The notes beneath the pieces are model-generated. The model worked only from the letters and a program-made list of their open reading frames with translations, searched no databases and had not been told where the DNA came from. From Micractinium sp. NFX-FRZ (taxonomy: Eukaryota > Chlorophyta > Trebouxiophyceae > Chlorellales > Chlorellaceae), in NCBI GenBank assembly GCA_029339195.1, contig JAPTJF010000030.1, positions 124,001-188,000 of the forward strand: DNA of 64,000 nucleotides, read 5' to 3'. The position numbers and the translations under genes are program-made. Shown piece after piece: positions 45,601-56,753 of the stretch (positions are counted from its first letter, which is position 1; each line of letters starts with the position of its first letter).

Positions 45601-48600
45601 GGGGTGCAATCAAGCGGCCGATTTGTTTGTGCCGCCAGCTGGCTGATGTCGGGGACGTGGGTTAGAACGTAGCTCAGCGCCCCTTCAACTTTGCAGTGAA
45701 GTGTTGAGCGCACACCGGCCCTGGGTGAATGTTCAATGTTGAACCACACCCTGCCCCATATCATAGCACTCACGTGTGAAAAGCGAAGCTGGCCTGTGAG
45801 ATGTCCCCAAACCGAATCTCCCCCTTGAAGTAGCGCTTGTGCAGCAGCAGGGAGGGCAGCAGGATGGTGGCGTAGGAGTAGGCTGCAGGGAGACGAGGAA
45901 CAGAGGGGTGCGTCGGCATGCGGCAGCGCTTGTGCAGCAGCATGGCGAGCAGCAGGGCGGGTGGCGTTGACGGAAGATGCGACCATGGGCCAGAGACCGA
46001 GGGGGGTGGAGACCAGTGCGTGGCACAGTTTGTTGTACGCACTGAGAAAGCCTGCACCCCGCTCCTAGTCTAGCCTGGCAGCTCATGCCGGCATGCCTCC
46101 GGCCCCAGCTATAGCCCACGGCGCACTGCTTGAACTCACCGTTCTGCCAGAGAGACAGGTAGGCCTCCCACCGTACCTGCACCATGCAGGAGCACACAAA
46201 GAAAGCGCAGTAACGGCACATCTACTGTGGCTGGGCAGCATGTCAGCAGCCTGCCAACCGTGAGGTTGCACCACGCTGCCTGGCAGGCAGGCAGGAGGTA
46301 CGTGCTCTGCAGCCCAGCTGCTTCAGGCAAATCTGGGACGGAGTCTGCCCAACCTTTGTGGCAATACCGCATGCCCGTACTGCGCCCAAATACTGCCCCC
46401 CCCCATGCAGCGCTCCGTATCAGAGCAAGGGTCCATCTAGCCGCCAGATCAGCGAGCGCCCATGAGCATGCCAAGGGGTGGCTTGCCTTGCCAAAGATGG
46501 TGGCGATGACGCGTGACAGCCTGGACGTCGCCAGCTCAGCCTCCCGCAGGTCGCCGGCGTAGAAGGCGATGCTCTCCGCATTCTCACGCACCCGAATCTG
46601 TTGAAGAATTTGAGTGGGGCATGGTTTTGGCGAGCTCGGTTTGGTAGGATGTTTGCTTGTGCGGGAAGGGGATGAGACAGCACAGGGCGGCAGCATACGG
46701 GGCAGCAGGAATACCGCAGCAATGCGGTGCAGCTCGCCACGTCATGCCACGCCAGCCAATACGCGGCATGCCAGGGTGCTGTGCCAGCTGGCAGGGAGCA
46801 GGCTGGAGCAGGGTCAATGTGGCCCTCCCCTGCCCACTGCAGGTCGCAGCACAGCTCCCTGTCAGACTTTGACCTAACAGCTATTCCTCCTGAGCAAGGC
46901 AGGGTACTGTGTAGCATATCTCCAGCCTGGCCAACCCCCAACCCAGAACCACTCTTTAGCGATCTCCCTGAATCCCAGGGCAGCAGAACTCCATCCCTGC
47001 TCACCAGCGCAAAGCGCAGGTCCGCCTGCAATGCCAGGGCACAGCAGAGGGATGTGCAGGCAGAGGTGAGGCAAAGTTGGCTCGCTTGCACTTTGAGGCA
47101 TGCGCCGCCTAGCTATTGAAAGGCGTCCCCCCATCAGCACTGCCCTTACTTCTCTCGGTGGCATGCAAGGCTGCCCCTAAACCAGCCATCCCGCTGCCAC
47201 GCACACCCAAGTGGCTGAGCCCTCACACCCGGGCAGCCCAGCCAGCCCCGCCACGCCACAGGTGCCCGCCCACCTCCCGCTGCAGCACCGAGTAGGTGAG
47301 GTGCATGAGGCGCCTGCCAAAGCCGCTGGCCGTGATCCACGTGCCGCCCACAGAGTAGACCAGGAGGAAGACCGCCAGGCGGGGGGCCAGGCGCCACAGC
47401 AGGCCTGCGGGTAGGCGGCGGGAGGGTGGCGGCAGTGCACAGGCGAGGGGCGGGGTGAGGGACACCGGCAACCACAGCGCCATCTGCCTCGCTTCCCTGA
47501 TGTGCTGTGCTGTGCTGTGCTGTGTTGCGCTCACCCTGCCTTTGCCAGCATGCACCGCGTCGTCTCGAATTGGCACTGCTCTCCCCCTGCCTCCCCTCCC
47601 ACCAGCACAGGCAGGAGGTCCCTCTCCCCCTCTGGCTCCACCCCCCTACCCCCCTCACTTGCAAAGGCCACGCAGTTGAGTATTTTGCGTGCAATGGAGA
47701 TGGTGAGTGCCACCGAGGTTGAGCAGTAGGCCCGCACATCCTCGCAGATACGCTGGTCGGGGTTGTCGATGGCCTGGGGGTCCATTTTCAGCTTGAAGTA
47801 GGCATGCTGCGCAAAGTAGGAGCTGCAGGGGGCAGGGGGCGCGGTGGAGGGAGGTGCGGTGACCGCGGCTGCCGGCCGAATGCAGAGGTGGTGCCAGGAG
47901 TAGGACCGGGTGCACTTGCGGCGCACCAAGGAGACCCGTCCGCCCACCCCAACCCGCCACCCCGCATGCGCGCACGTGTGCATGTGTGCCCGCACACAGC
48001 ACGTCATGCAGGGGCGCACCTCCCCCACGTGTCCTGCCAGTAGTTCAGTCTCCCAGCATGCTGCCGCCCCCGCCGCACACACCGTGCCATGTGGTTGGTG
48101 AGCCAAGCAAACCCTTGTGTCTCGTTGAACACAAACCATTGAAACATGCCATCATGCCGCCGCCCCCCGCTGCACGCACCGTATCATGTGGTGGGTGAGC
48201 CAGTTCCTCCACGCCACCGTGAGACAGCTGTCCACGTAATCGGTCAGGGCAAACAGGGGGGCTGCCAGCACAATGATTGCCACAAAAGACGTGACGGCGC
48301 TGTAGAAGCCGGCTGCAGGGAGAGGCAGGGTTTCAGAAGGTGGTCAACGCAAGGCGGGGCCACCGCCAGGGCAGTGGTTGCCAAACCAGAGGAAAGCAAA
48401 CTGGGCGCCGCAGCATCGGAGTAGAGCGGGATACGTGGAGGTGGCTCGCACGAAACGGCGAGATGGGTGCTGGCACAAACAGTGCTGGGGGTAAGGGCTG
48501 GTGGAATGAGTACAGCGCACCAACTGGCGACGTGGGTGCTGGCACAAGCAGTCGCCATGTGGACACGGGCACGGCGGTCAAACGCGCACCCAGCCGGCGG

Positions 48601-48888
48601 CTGTGCCTCACCCTCGTTCTTCTCCGACAGCCCGCTCTGCAGCGCGTTCTGCGCGTAGCTGATCCACAGCAGCATGCCCATGTTGGTGAGCGAGAAGACG
48701 AGGCAGGCCAGGCAGTAGAGCCAGGCGCGCTTGCGGTCGGCGCTGCGCCACCAGAGGCGGGTGACGCCCCACCAGCGGGCCACCACCCGCCGCAGGTCGG
48801 CTGAGGCTGCTGCGCTGCTGCTGCCCGCGCCTTTGCTGTCGGTGACCAGCACGCTGTGGAGCGGCGGTGGCCGCGTTTCAAGCTCCAT
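42626..48888 (-). CDS. ABCD-type ABC half transporter (plastid/peroxisome class)
   Basis: Predicted 704-aa half transporter in 13 exons: 48888-48612, 48312-48180, 47822-47659, 47404-47274, 47025-47005, 46597-46487, 46176-46140, 45882-45774, 45547-45413, 44967-44798, 44448-43932, 43670-43543 and 42807-42626. The membrane half has several helices and the ABCD signature regions IDNPDQRICEDVRAY and IRVRENAESIAFYAG. The nucleotide-binding half has Walker A GPSGVGKTSL, Q-loop FLPQRPYMPLGTLRDQL, signature LSLGEQQRISLARLL, Walker B AVAFLDEATSAID and an H-loop in ISIAHRKQL. This matches plant ABCD2-like and bacterial SbmA/BacA-related exporters; the substrate is probably a lipid or acyl compound (inferred). 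A Gly/Ala-rich insertion of about 100 residues splits the nucleotide-binding domain between Q-loop and signature. Exon 5 is only 21 nt. Intron 6 has a GC donor. An ATG at 48960 would add 24 residues and could make a transit peptide. Confidence 0.9.
42990..43605 (-). repeat. Five-copy array of the Walker-B exon end
   Basis: The end of exon 12 (coding LHHKPAVAFLDEATS plus GTGAGG donor, at 43543-43605) is followed in the same intron by four degenerate copies. The TTCATCCA/TTCGTCCA anchor lies at 43553 (real), about 43398, 43270, 43117 and 42998, with spacings of 119-155 bp. The copies encode variants such as HHKPVLAFLDEAMSGED and ALLDEGTSGED, and most keep a donor-like site. Confidence 0.9.
44480..44570 (-). 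repeat. Echo of ABC exon 11 acceptor junction
   Basis: A copy of about 75 bp of 44385-44455 (start of exon 11, coding GLWSDGSGSIT, with its CCTGCAG acceptor) lies directly upstream in the transcript. The CCATCCGACCAGAGGCCTGCA core is shared by both copies. Confidence 0.85.
44700..44765 (-). repeat. Echo of the Walker-A exon end
   Basis: A diverged copy of 44810-44865 (Walker A coding segment of exon 10) is present in the downstream intron, with anchors CTTGCCCACCC and ACCAGCAGGCT. It is not part of the spliced frame. Confidence 0.75.
45015..45080 (-). repeat. Echo of ABC exon 10 acceptor junction
   Basis: A near-identical copy of 44930-44985 (exon 10 start coding KASLDGG and its acceptor) lies about 85 bp upstream in the transcript. 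The core CGTCCAGGCTGGCCTTCCTG is shared. Confidence 0.85.
45625..45700 (-). repeat. Echo of ABC exon 9 acceptor junction
   Basis: A copy of about 66 bp of 45488-45552 (exon 9 start coding IEGALSYIVTHLSDISQLAAQT) encodes VEGALSYVLTHVPDISQLAAQT. It lies in the upstream intron and still has an acceptor-like TTTGCAGTG. It remains fully open and could act as an alternative exon. Confidence 0.85.
48050..48110 (-). repeat. Echo of ABC exon 2 donor junction
   Basis: A copy of 48155-48200, with anchors CATGCTGCCGCCCCC and CATGTGGTTGGTGAGCCA, lies about 110 bp downstream in the intron and retains a GTGTGTGCGG donor-like site. Confidence 0.75.
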
Positions 48889-49786
48889 CGGTGAGTGCAG
48901 CCGGGGCGGTGTTGGGCAAGCCGGCGCTCCGCGGCGCGTCCCCAATTTGATGTGCCCCAATCAAGCTATAGATTGTGACTACCCAGGAGTGAACGAACGG
49001 AAAGCAGGCAGGGAGGGTTCTCTTCAATATGGTGCGCAAACTGGAGGCCTCTGACTGCGCAAATGCACGCATGAATAAGTTAGTGATCACAGTAGGAATG
49101 AGGTGCGGCGGTGGAAGAGCGCACCGGCGGTGGAGCCACCGCCGCTGCCAGCTGCCGCCACTCGAGCATTTCAAGCCAGAGCGGTGCTGCCCATTCCCAC
49201 CCACCAGTGCCTCACCCTGCCCCTCGGTCTGAATGCAGCGTCACGCCCCCTTCTTCTAGAGTTGATCCTTACTTTGCTGCTCTGATGCCTTTCTGCTGGA
49301 GCCAGGCTTGCCTGGCTCCGGTTTCTGGCTGCAGCCAGCTTGGCACGTGCCACTCAACACTCGACTTACACCGGGGGACAGGCCGTGCCTGGGTGTGCAC
49401 CAGTGCAACATCAGGGGGCAGGTGCAATTGCGGGGCAAACAGACATCAGATGGAGAGCACTAGGTGGGAAGCAATAGTCCAACTTGGGATGGGCAGGCCG
49501 ATGCTGATGTCAGCACATGCAGGTTTATGGTGGAAAGGAGCGGAGGTCGAGGGGACCTGGGGCCCCTCACCGAGCCAGGAAGTTGAGCTCAAGCCATTAT
49601 AGCTTGATTAATCGTGTGTTTGTCAATAATGTAATGTTTGCCGCACCCAGCGACGCCCATGGGGGAGGTGGGGGCACCTGCAGCTGTGGCTTCTGCCTCT
49701 GCCCAAAAGGAGGGAAAGAAGACGGGAATAAAGAGACGGATAGCGCCGCATGCACAGGCTCAAACGGGGACGGGCTCGTCGAATTT

Positions 49787-49802
49787 GGGGGGGGGGGGGG
49801 GG
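49787..49802. repeat. Poly-G run (16 G)
   Basis: A pure run of sixteen G residues in intergenic DNA. Its length may be affected by sequencing error. Confidence 0.9.
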
Positions 49803-50211
49803 CAAAATGCAAAAGACGAGGGGATGCAATGGGAGCTGGGCCGGCCAGAGTGCAGAGGCGGGTGCACTTGAGTTTGGATGGTGTAGTTCAGTGGGAGCAG
49901 GGTTTCACACCGCTTGAAAGCGGATTCGAAGAGTTTGGGTGGTGGTCGTGCATGGGGAGGCGCAGGGCTGGGAGCAGGTCCTGGAGGAATGCCTTGGCCG
50001 CCGCCGCAGCAGCCACAGCAGCAACCGCAGCTGCAGCCGCCTCCGCTCCGCTCCGCGCCGCCTGGCCGCGTCTCTCACGCGCTCGTCGGGGTGCAGGGCG
50101 TGGCCTCACTTGACCGCACTCTGGGCTTGGGCAGCCCCAGAGGAGCCAGGCACCTCTCCAGAGTGGAGCGCAGCTTCCCAGGGCGACTGTAAACATCGCT
50201 ACTTCAGGGCG

Positions 50212-50341
50212 CCTCACGCGCGGCGCTTGCTCTGTGCGCCGGCCTCAGGCGGGCCCAGAGGAGACCAAGGCGGGCCCTCTCCTCAAGGGGCCTTGCCTGC
50301 CTCACGCGCGCTTGCTCTGGGCGCCGGCCTCAGGCGGGTCC
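50212..50341. repeat. Direct repeat, 88 bp apart
   Basis: Two copies of a 42-44-bp block (CCTCACGCGCG ... GCCGGCCTCAGGCGGG) start at 50212 and 50300. They are intergenic and do not match a nearby exon. Confidence 0.85.
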
Positions 50342-50633
50342 AGGGAGGGCATCTCCAGGGAGACCGACTTGAAAGAGCTAGCAGGCTCTGCGGGCCAACA
50401 GCGGGCAAGAGCGCGGTTGGGTGCGGCGCGGCGGCGCGATGCGGCCAAGGCGCGCGGCGGGGCGGGGAGGGGCAGTAGGAGGTTGGCGGCGCGGAGTGAC
50501 GGCGGCGGCTGTGGGCGGTGCTGCGGCTGGCTGCCGTTTGACACTGTGGCTGGGCGGGCGGCGTGGAGCGCCGCCGTCCGGCTGACGCTGACCTGGCGGG
50601 TGCAGCCAGCTGGCGCCCGCTCTGCGCGCGCGT

Positions 50634-53600
50634 TCAGACGTCGGCGGGACGGGGGGTGATGCCGCCGGCAGATGCCGCATACGGCTCGGAGGTAGCTGAT
50701 GAGTAGGAGGCTCGAGACAGGTTTGTGTTGCGCTCCAATGCATCTTGGAACTGCTCATCCCCCACGTCTGACGCTGGCGGTGCCGGCCGCTGCGCCGTGG
50801 CGACGGCTGTAGAGACAGCGCGGGCGGGGCGGCGGCGGCGGTGGCGGGCGGGGTTGGTGGGACGCCGCGGCAGTGGGGGCGGGAGTGGGGGTGGGGGTTG
50901 GGGCCGCCAGCCGCGGGGCGGGGCGGTACGAAGCAAGCATGGGCAAGGCGGCCGGCCAGCGGCAGGCGGCAGCTGGCGGCGCTACTGCGAGCAGGGCTTA
51001 CCGGGTGCGTGCTCGCCAGTGCGGCTCACGCCGGTGCCCGCCTCGATGTCGCCCCGCTCCCGCTCCTCGTCCGCGTCCTGCACATGCATTGAACCGAGAT
51101 TGGTCACCCACAAACTCAAGCCCGTGTCGCCAGCAGCGGGCCGACTCAAACCAAGGCAAACCGACCACTACAGCCAAGGCCAGCGCCTCGCACTCGCCAG
51201 CCTGCCGCCCGAGCGCCCTCCCCCGCGCCCCTGCCATCACCCCTGTACCGATATATATATCGCATACACACACACACACACACACACGAAAAGAGAGTCA
51301 CAGCTCACCGGCTCATACTCGGTGGGTGCTGGCTCAGCAAACAGCTTCTCGTCCTCCCCGCCCGCCAGCACGGCAGCCATGCGGGCGGCCTCCGCCAGAG
51401 ATGCCTCGTGGCCCGCCTCGCTGCAGGGAGGCGCCAAGAAAGGGGGAAGAGGGGTAAGTGGGTGGGTGTGGGTGTGGTGGGACAGAGGAGGGGAGGCTCG
51501 CCTGCGGGCCGCCTCAGCCAGAGGCGCCTGGCTGCTGGGCGGGGGGGATCAGAAGGAGGAAAGCAGGGGGGGAGTAGAGCAGCGTGAGAGGTGGGGTGGA
51601 TGGGGAGCGGCAGGGCATACTGATGTGCAGCTACCGTGGTGCGACAGGTGGCATGTGCCAACAGCGCAGCCACAGAAGCAGGCACACAATTCCCAGGGCA
51701 CAGGGAAGGCACAACAAAAGCACTCGCTCAGTTTTGAGCAAGTGTGGGAGGTGGCATGTGCCCACCTCCTAGCCAAGCACAGGTCACAGATGCAGAGGAG
51801 GAGGGCGAGGGGTAGCGCCGGCGCACCGCGCTGCCAAGATGCTGACAAACACAAGCAAGCACGAGAAGAAAGGAAACCAGGCCCAGGAAGACAGGGAGGC
51901 ACTCACTCGAATTTGAAGGAGGGCGAGAGGTAGCGGGCGTCCACCTCCTGGTCTGCCGGGGTGACCTTGCCCTGCGGGAGACAGGAGGCAAGAAGGTGAG
52001 GCAAGTGGGTGAGACGGAGGGTGCGACAGAGGGTGCAACGAGAGGTTATGCAACGAGAGGTTGAGACGGAGGGTGCGACAGCGCATGAGACAGAGGGTGC
52101 ATTTTTTGTCCCCGCCAGAGCGGCACTGCCCTGCTACGCCAGCACCCACCCACCCCCGTCAGCCCCCACAGCAACTGCCACGTCAGGCTGCCACATCATC
52201 ACCCCGCAACTGCCCCGTCAGCACCCACGGCAACTGCCACGTCAGCGGCCGCCCACCTGCGCCGCCAGGTCAGCGTCCTTCTTGTCGTTCTCGGCCGCGC
52301 TGATGAGGGAGAGGCACTCCTGCGGGCGGTAGAACGTCTTGTGCACCGACACCCTGCATGTTGCGAACACAACGCAGGGAGATTAGTCAAACACAGGAGC
52401 ACGAGAGGGGCACAAGTGTGTTTGGGGACGGTAAAGCAAAAGTGTGCTTGGGGGCGGTACAACGTCATGTGCACCGAGCACCCTGCACGTAAGCAACACA
52501 CGACAACACAGACAAAGTGAAGAATATGGGAAACCGGGAAGAACAGAAAGCTGTGTTCCTGGGGGCGGAAGGAAGAACAGCCACCCCTGTGCGCGGATGG
52601 GCGACGGAATCGACGTGGGGTGGCAGAACGGCGACCCTTTCATGGGCATTGGAGTGTGTGGGCATCCCCGCCGAGGAGGCGCCTCCCCTTTTCCCCCGCT
52701 CTGATGTTGGGTGCTGAACACCGTGCCTGCTGCTGTGCACGCCCCCGCTGCCGCCCACCTGCCTGCCTCCCCCAGCCTCACCAGAAGGCGACATCAAAGA
52801 GCCAGAGCGTGCACAGCTTTGAGAAGGGCGGTGTGCCTTCCCCTTCCCCCTGGTCTGTAAACAACAACAAAAGCCAGCCCCGCCCCTGGCTCGCCCCCTC
52901 ACCAGAATGCGATGTCGAAGAGCCAGAGGACGACGCACAGCAGGGAGGGGGCCACCATTTTTTTGACGCCCAGCAGGGCCACCATCATCAGGTGGAAGCA
53001 CACCAGGCCCACCATGCACTGGTCAAACACGCGGGTCCAGGCCTGTTTGAGAAAGACAGAGGAAGGCGGGAGGCGAGTCAAGATGAGGCGGGCATCATGG
53101 GGTCAAACACACGAGGCTTACACATCTGTGCATGCACCAGTCAGAAACGTGCAGGTGCCTGCCAGTGAAGGTCGAGGCAAAAGGGGCAGACGGAAACGGT
53201 GTGTTGGGATGCCTGTAGGCCGCCACCCACCTCACCCCGGCCCGTTATGACACACGCGTGCGCCTCCCCGACCCACTGCCGGCCCGCCCCGCTGCCCGCA
53301 GCCCCCCTCCCCTCACCCTGCCGCCGCTTTGGTAGGCCGGGTTGTAGGTGTACACCAGCTGGTACTTCCTGCAGCACACACAGGGGGAGCAGACACACAG
53401 TGTGGTTAGGGGTGGGATTACTGACCAGGTTCGGGGACGGGTGAGGTGGCTGTGGGCAAGGCAGGCGAGGGCTACCTCCACCGCATGCACATGCACCCGC
53501 ACACGCACACCTCCACCATCCATATATTGACACTGAATCTTGTCCACACTGTGCCAGCTCACCAGACCAGGTGCTTGTGGGCAAGGCACATAAGGGCCGC

Positions 53601-56600
53601 AATCATAGGGCGCACCCCTCCACACTCCATATTGACCCTCACAGTGTCCCTCAAGCAAGGAGTACACGAGGGATACCAGGGCCAGCTCACCAGACCAGGT
53701 AGTTGTGCGCAAAGTACACGACTGCCACGGGGGCGATGAGGGGGCACACGATGCAGAAGGTCTGCGGGGTGGAAGTGGGGTTGGGGGTGGGACGGAAAGA
53801 TGCTTTGGGGTGTTAAAAGGGTTGGCAGAAAGGGTGACCAGGGGGCACACGATGCAGAAGGTCTGCGGGGTGGAAGTGGGGGTGGGGGTGGGGTGGAGTT
53901 GGGGGCAGAGAGGCGCACTGGGGATGTGGGAGGGTTTGGCGGCTTGCAGCAGGGTGTCTAGGTGGGAATGGCTAGGGATGCCCGGCAGGTGGCCCCACGC
54001 TGGGCAAGGGTGAGTGTGGCATACTGTGGGGCAGGGGCGATGCATGTGTGCGAGAACCCCCGGCTTCGGCGCGGAGGTAAGCGCTGAGGCAGAACGCAGC
54101 ACGCGAGCCAGCCAGCTGGCCAGGCTGGCAGGCCGCGCGGCCGGCAGACCCCCTGTCCGCACGCTGTGCCACTGTTTCGCCCTCCCTCCTTCCCTCCTCC
54201 CGCTCAAGCGCAGGGCTCACCACTCCCAGCAGGATGGCGATGGTGTCGTTGGGAATCTGGGTGCCGTAGGTGGAGGTCTGGTTCTGCCACAGGCGGGCCT
54301 GCAAACACACAGGAAGCGTATACATGCTTCAGGGTTGGAACGAGGGAGGTGGTAACGAGGGGGGCGGCCCCCCGGCCCGGCACAACACTACAGTATCATC
54401 ACACCACACAGCCAGCTGCAACTAACTAAAACCTCAGGCTGCCAGGCTACCTTGGCGCGCTCCGTGCCCGCCAGGAACCTGGTCTTAAATCACAACCCTA
54501 AGGTTGGTTTAGTTCTAAGGGGCTGCCAGCCTACCTTGGCGCGCTCCGTGCCCGCAAGAAACTTGGTTTTGATCCAGAAGATGAGCAGGGGGATGGCGCG
54601 CATGAGGGTCATGGAAGCGGCGGGCAGCGCGGCCAGCAGCTGCAGGGGGGCATGGGGTGGGTGGGAGGGGAGCAGGGGGAGGGAGGGTCAGGAGGGCGGC
54701 GGGCGGGGCGGCCAGCAGCCGTGAGGTCGGGCAGGGGGCGGGCGGTGAACGGCAGGGGAGTGGATGGGCCAGGGAGGCAGTCAGGGGAGGGCGCTGGGCG
54801 AGGCGGGCAGGAGCAGCCCGGGCAGCGCGCGCAGCAGGCGGCACAGCAGGCACATCGCAGGCACAGCAGCGGACCTGCACTTCCTCCCAACCCCAGGCCA
54901 CCATGGGAAGGAAGCATGAGGGCTGCCTTGTCTGCACTCGTCGCCCTCAATCAAACCTTGATCCCACCCTTGCCACACTGTCCACAGTTTTACAATTGGC
55001 AGCCGCACCCACCCACCCACCCACCAGGTATGTCAGGAAGAAGAAGGCGGTCTGGGGTGCAGAGGTGCCGAAGATGGTGATGATGGAGGCTGGGTCGTTG
55101 ATGAACTGCGGCGAGTTGTGACATGCAAAAAAACAAAGTCGTGTAAAAAAATCCGTCGTCAATTGTAGTGGGGCGCTCGGTCGTTGATGACCAGCGGGGG
55201 CGAGGCACGGCCGTCGCGGGCAGCAAGCAGAAAGTGTGTGTTTGGGCTGGCAGAGGTTCCCGCCGCGCTGCCCTCTGCTAGCACTTGACACATATCACTC
55301 TCGCAGTCAAAATCAATCTACCTCCAATCGTAGGCAGGACAAGACAGGCCTCACCTGGTCCAGCTGGTTGGCAAAGGTGCCCGCCACAAAGGAGCCGATG
55401 AAGACGGTGATGACCTGGCAGGGTGGGGTGGGGCGGGGTGGGGGCGGGAGGGTGGGGGGGTAAGGTTAGGGGAAGTTTGGGTGGACAGGAAAAGACAAAG
55501 TGGTGTGATGCGTTGATAGCAGAACACGGATAGCAGAAATTTCAAACCCTCAGATGCGATGAACACGGTGATGAGCTGGCGGAGGGCAGGGAGGGGGGAG
55601 GGGGGATTCCAAGGGGCGCTCAGGGTTGGGCAGGCACAAAGAGAGCCTCAGGACAGCGGCGCGCATGTAAGGTTTAAAGGGGTGACTTCATGGTCGGTGA
55701 ATCAGCTTTGAGAGCCTTGAAATGCGGATTGCCGCCCAAACAATCAAACGACCCCACCCCCGGCCCACCTGGAAGATGAAGAACTTGTAGACGACCCCCA
55801 GGTCAACCTGGCTCTCGGACACCATGCCGGAGAACTGCACAGCAGGCGCAGCAGGGGGCGGGGAAGGTCAGGACACCGTGCTGGCAAGCAGTGCAGCACA
55901 GCTGGCGCGGCATGGACAGCGGGGCGGTGGGGGGGGTGGGGGGGGTTCGGGCAGGCCGGCGCTGGGGAGGCAGAGGGACGCACGGGGGAAGCGTGCACAA
56001 CCAGCCTCTGACCTGCCTCGCCCACCTTGCTCGCAATGCGCAGGAACAGTGGGGCACCAGCGCCGCACCCCTCCGAACGCCTGCCCCAAATTTGGCTCAG
56101 CTAGCTTGATTGGTAAGGACCCCCCACCTCCAACTTCACAGTACAGCTGCCTCCCCCGTTCCCCCTCCCACCCCACGCACACAAACGCGGACGGCACGGG
56201 GGGGGGAAACGGGGAGGCAGCACACACACACACACACACACGCCCACCCACCTTGTTCATCATGCGCAGGATCATGGGGACGATGGCCAGGAAGATCTTG
56301 AGGGCGAGGCCGGGCAGGATGCCGGTGATGAAGGCGCCTGCCACGGGGATAGAGTTGACAAAGCTGCGGGGAGGGGGGGAGGGGGCGTGGAGCGGGGAGG
56401 CTGTGAGGAAGCTGGGGGGAAGGTGGGCAGTGGGGCGCCCGCCACGGGGGGGCGCAGGGATGATTGTGAGGGCTCGGCCAGGTGGCGTACCAGCCCCCCG
56501 CGCACTCGCTCCAGGAAGGACTTCATGGTGAGATTGTGCTCCGATACACCAGCTAACACTGAGTACTGAACACACCAATGCACCCCACCCATGCCGCCCA

Positions 56601-56710
56601 CTCACTCCAGGAATGAGTTCATGGTGAGCAGGCCCTGCACCGCACCACACCCGCCCACCCTCTCTTACACACAAGGGCCAACCACATCCTCAACACAGGG
56701 AGAAGGCATA

Positions 56711-56753
<43 letters not shown>

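Larger units (their letters stand above)
48889..50633. other. Long intergenic region, no gene seen
   Basis: This region of about 1.7 kb lies between the ABC transporter start and the OSCA-type channel stop, both on the minus strand. It should contain the transporter promoter near 48889-49300 and the 3' end of the channel gene near 50600. It holds a 16-G run and a direct repeat, listed separately. The long open frames here on both strands are low-complexity and show no domain. Confidence 0.5.

Noticed and set aside
49517..50113. A 198-codon plus-strand frame in the long intergenic region
   Set aside because: It is low-complexity and Gly/Ala-rich, includes a poly-G run translated as glycine, and has no exon partners or motif.
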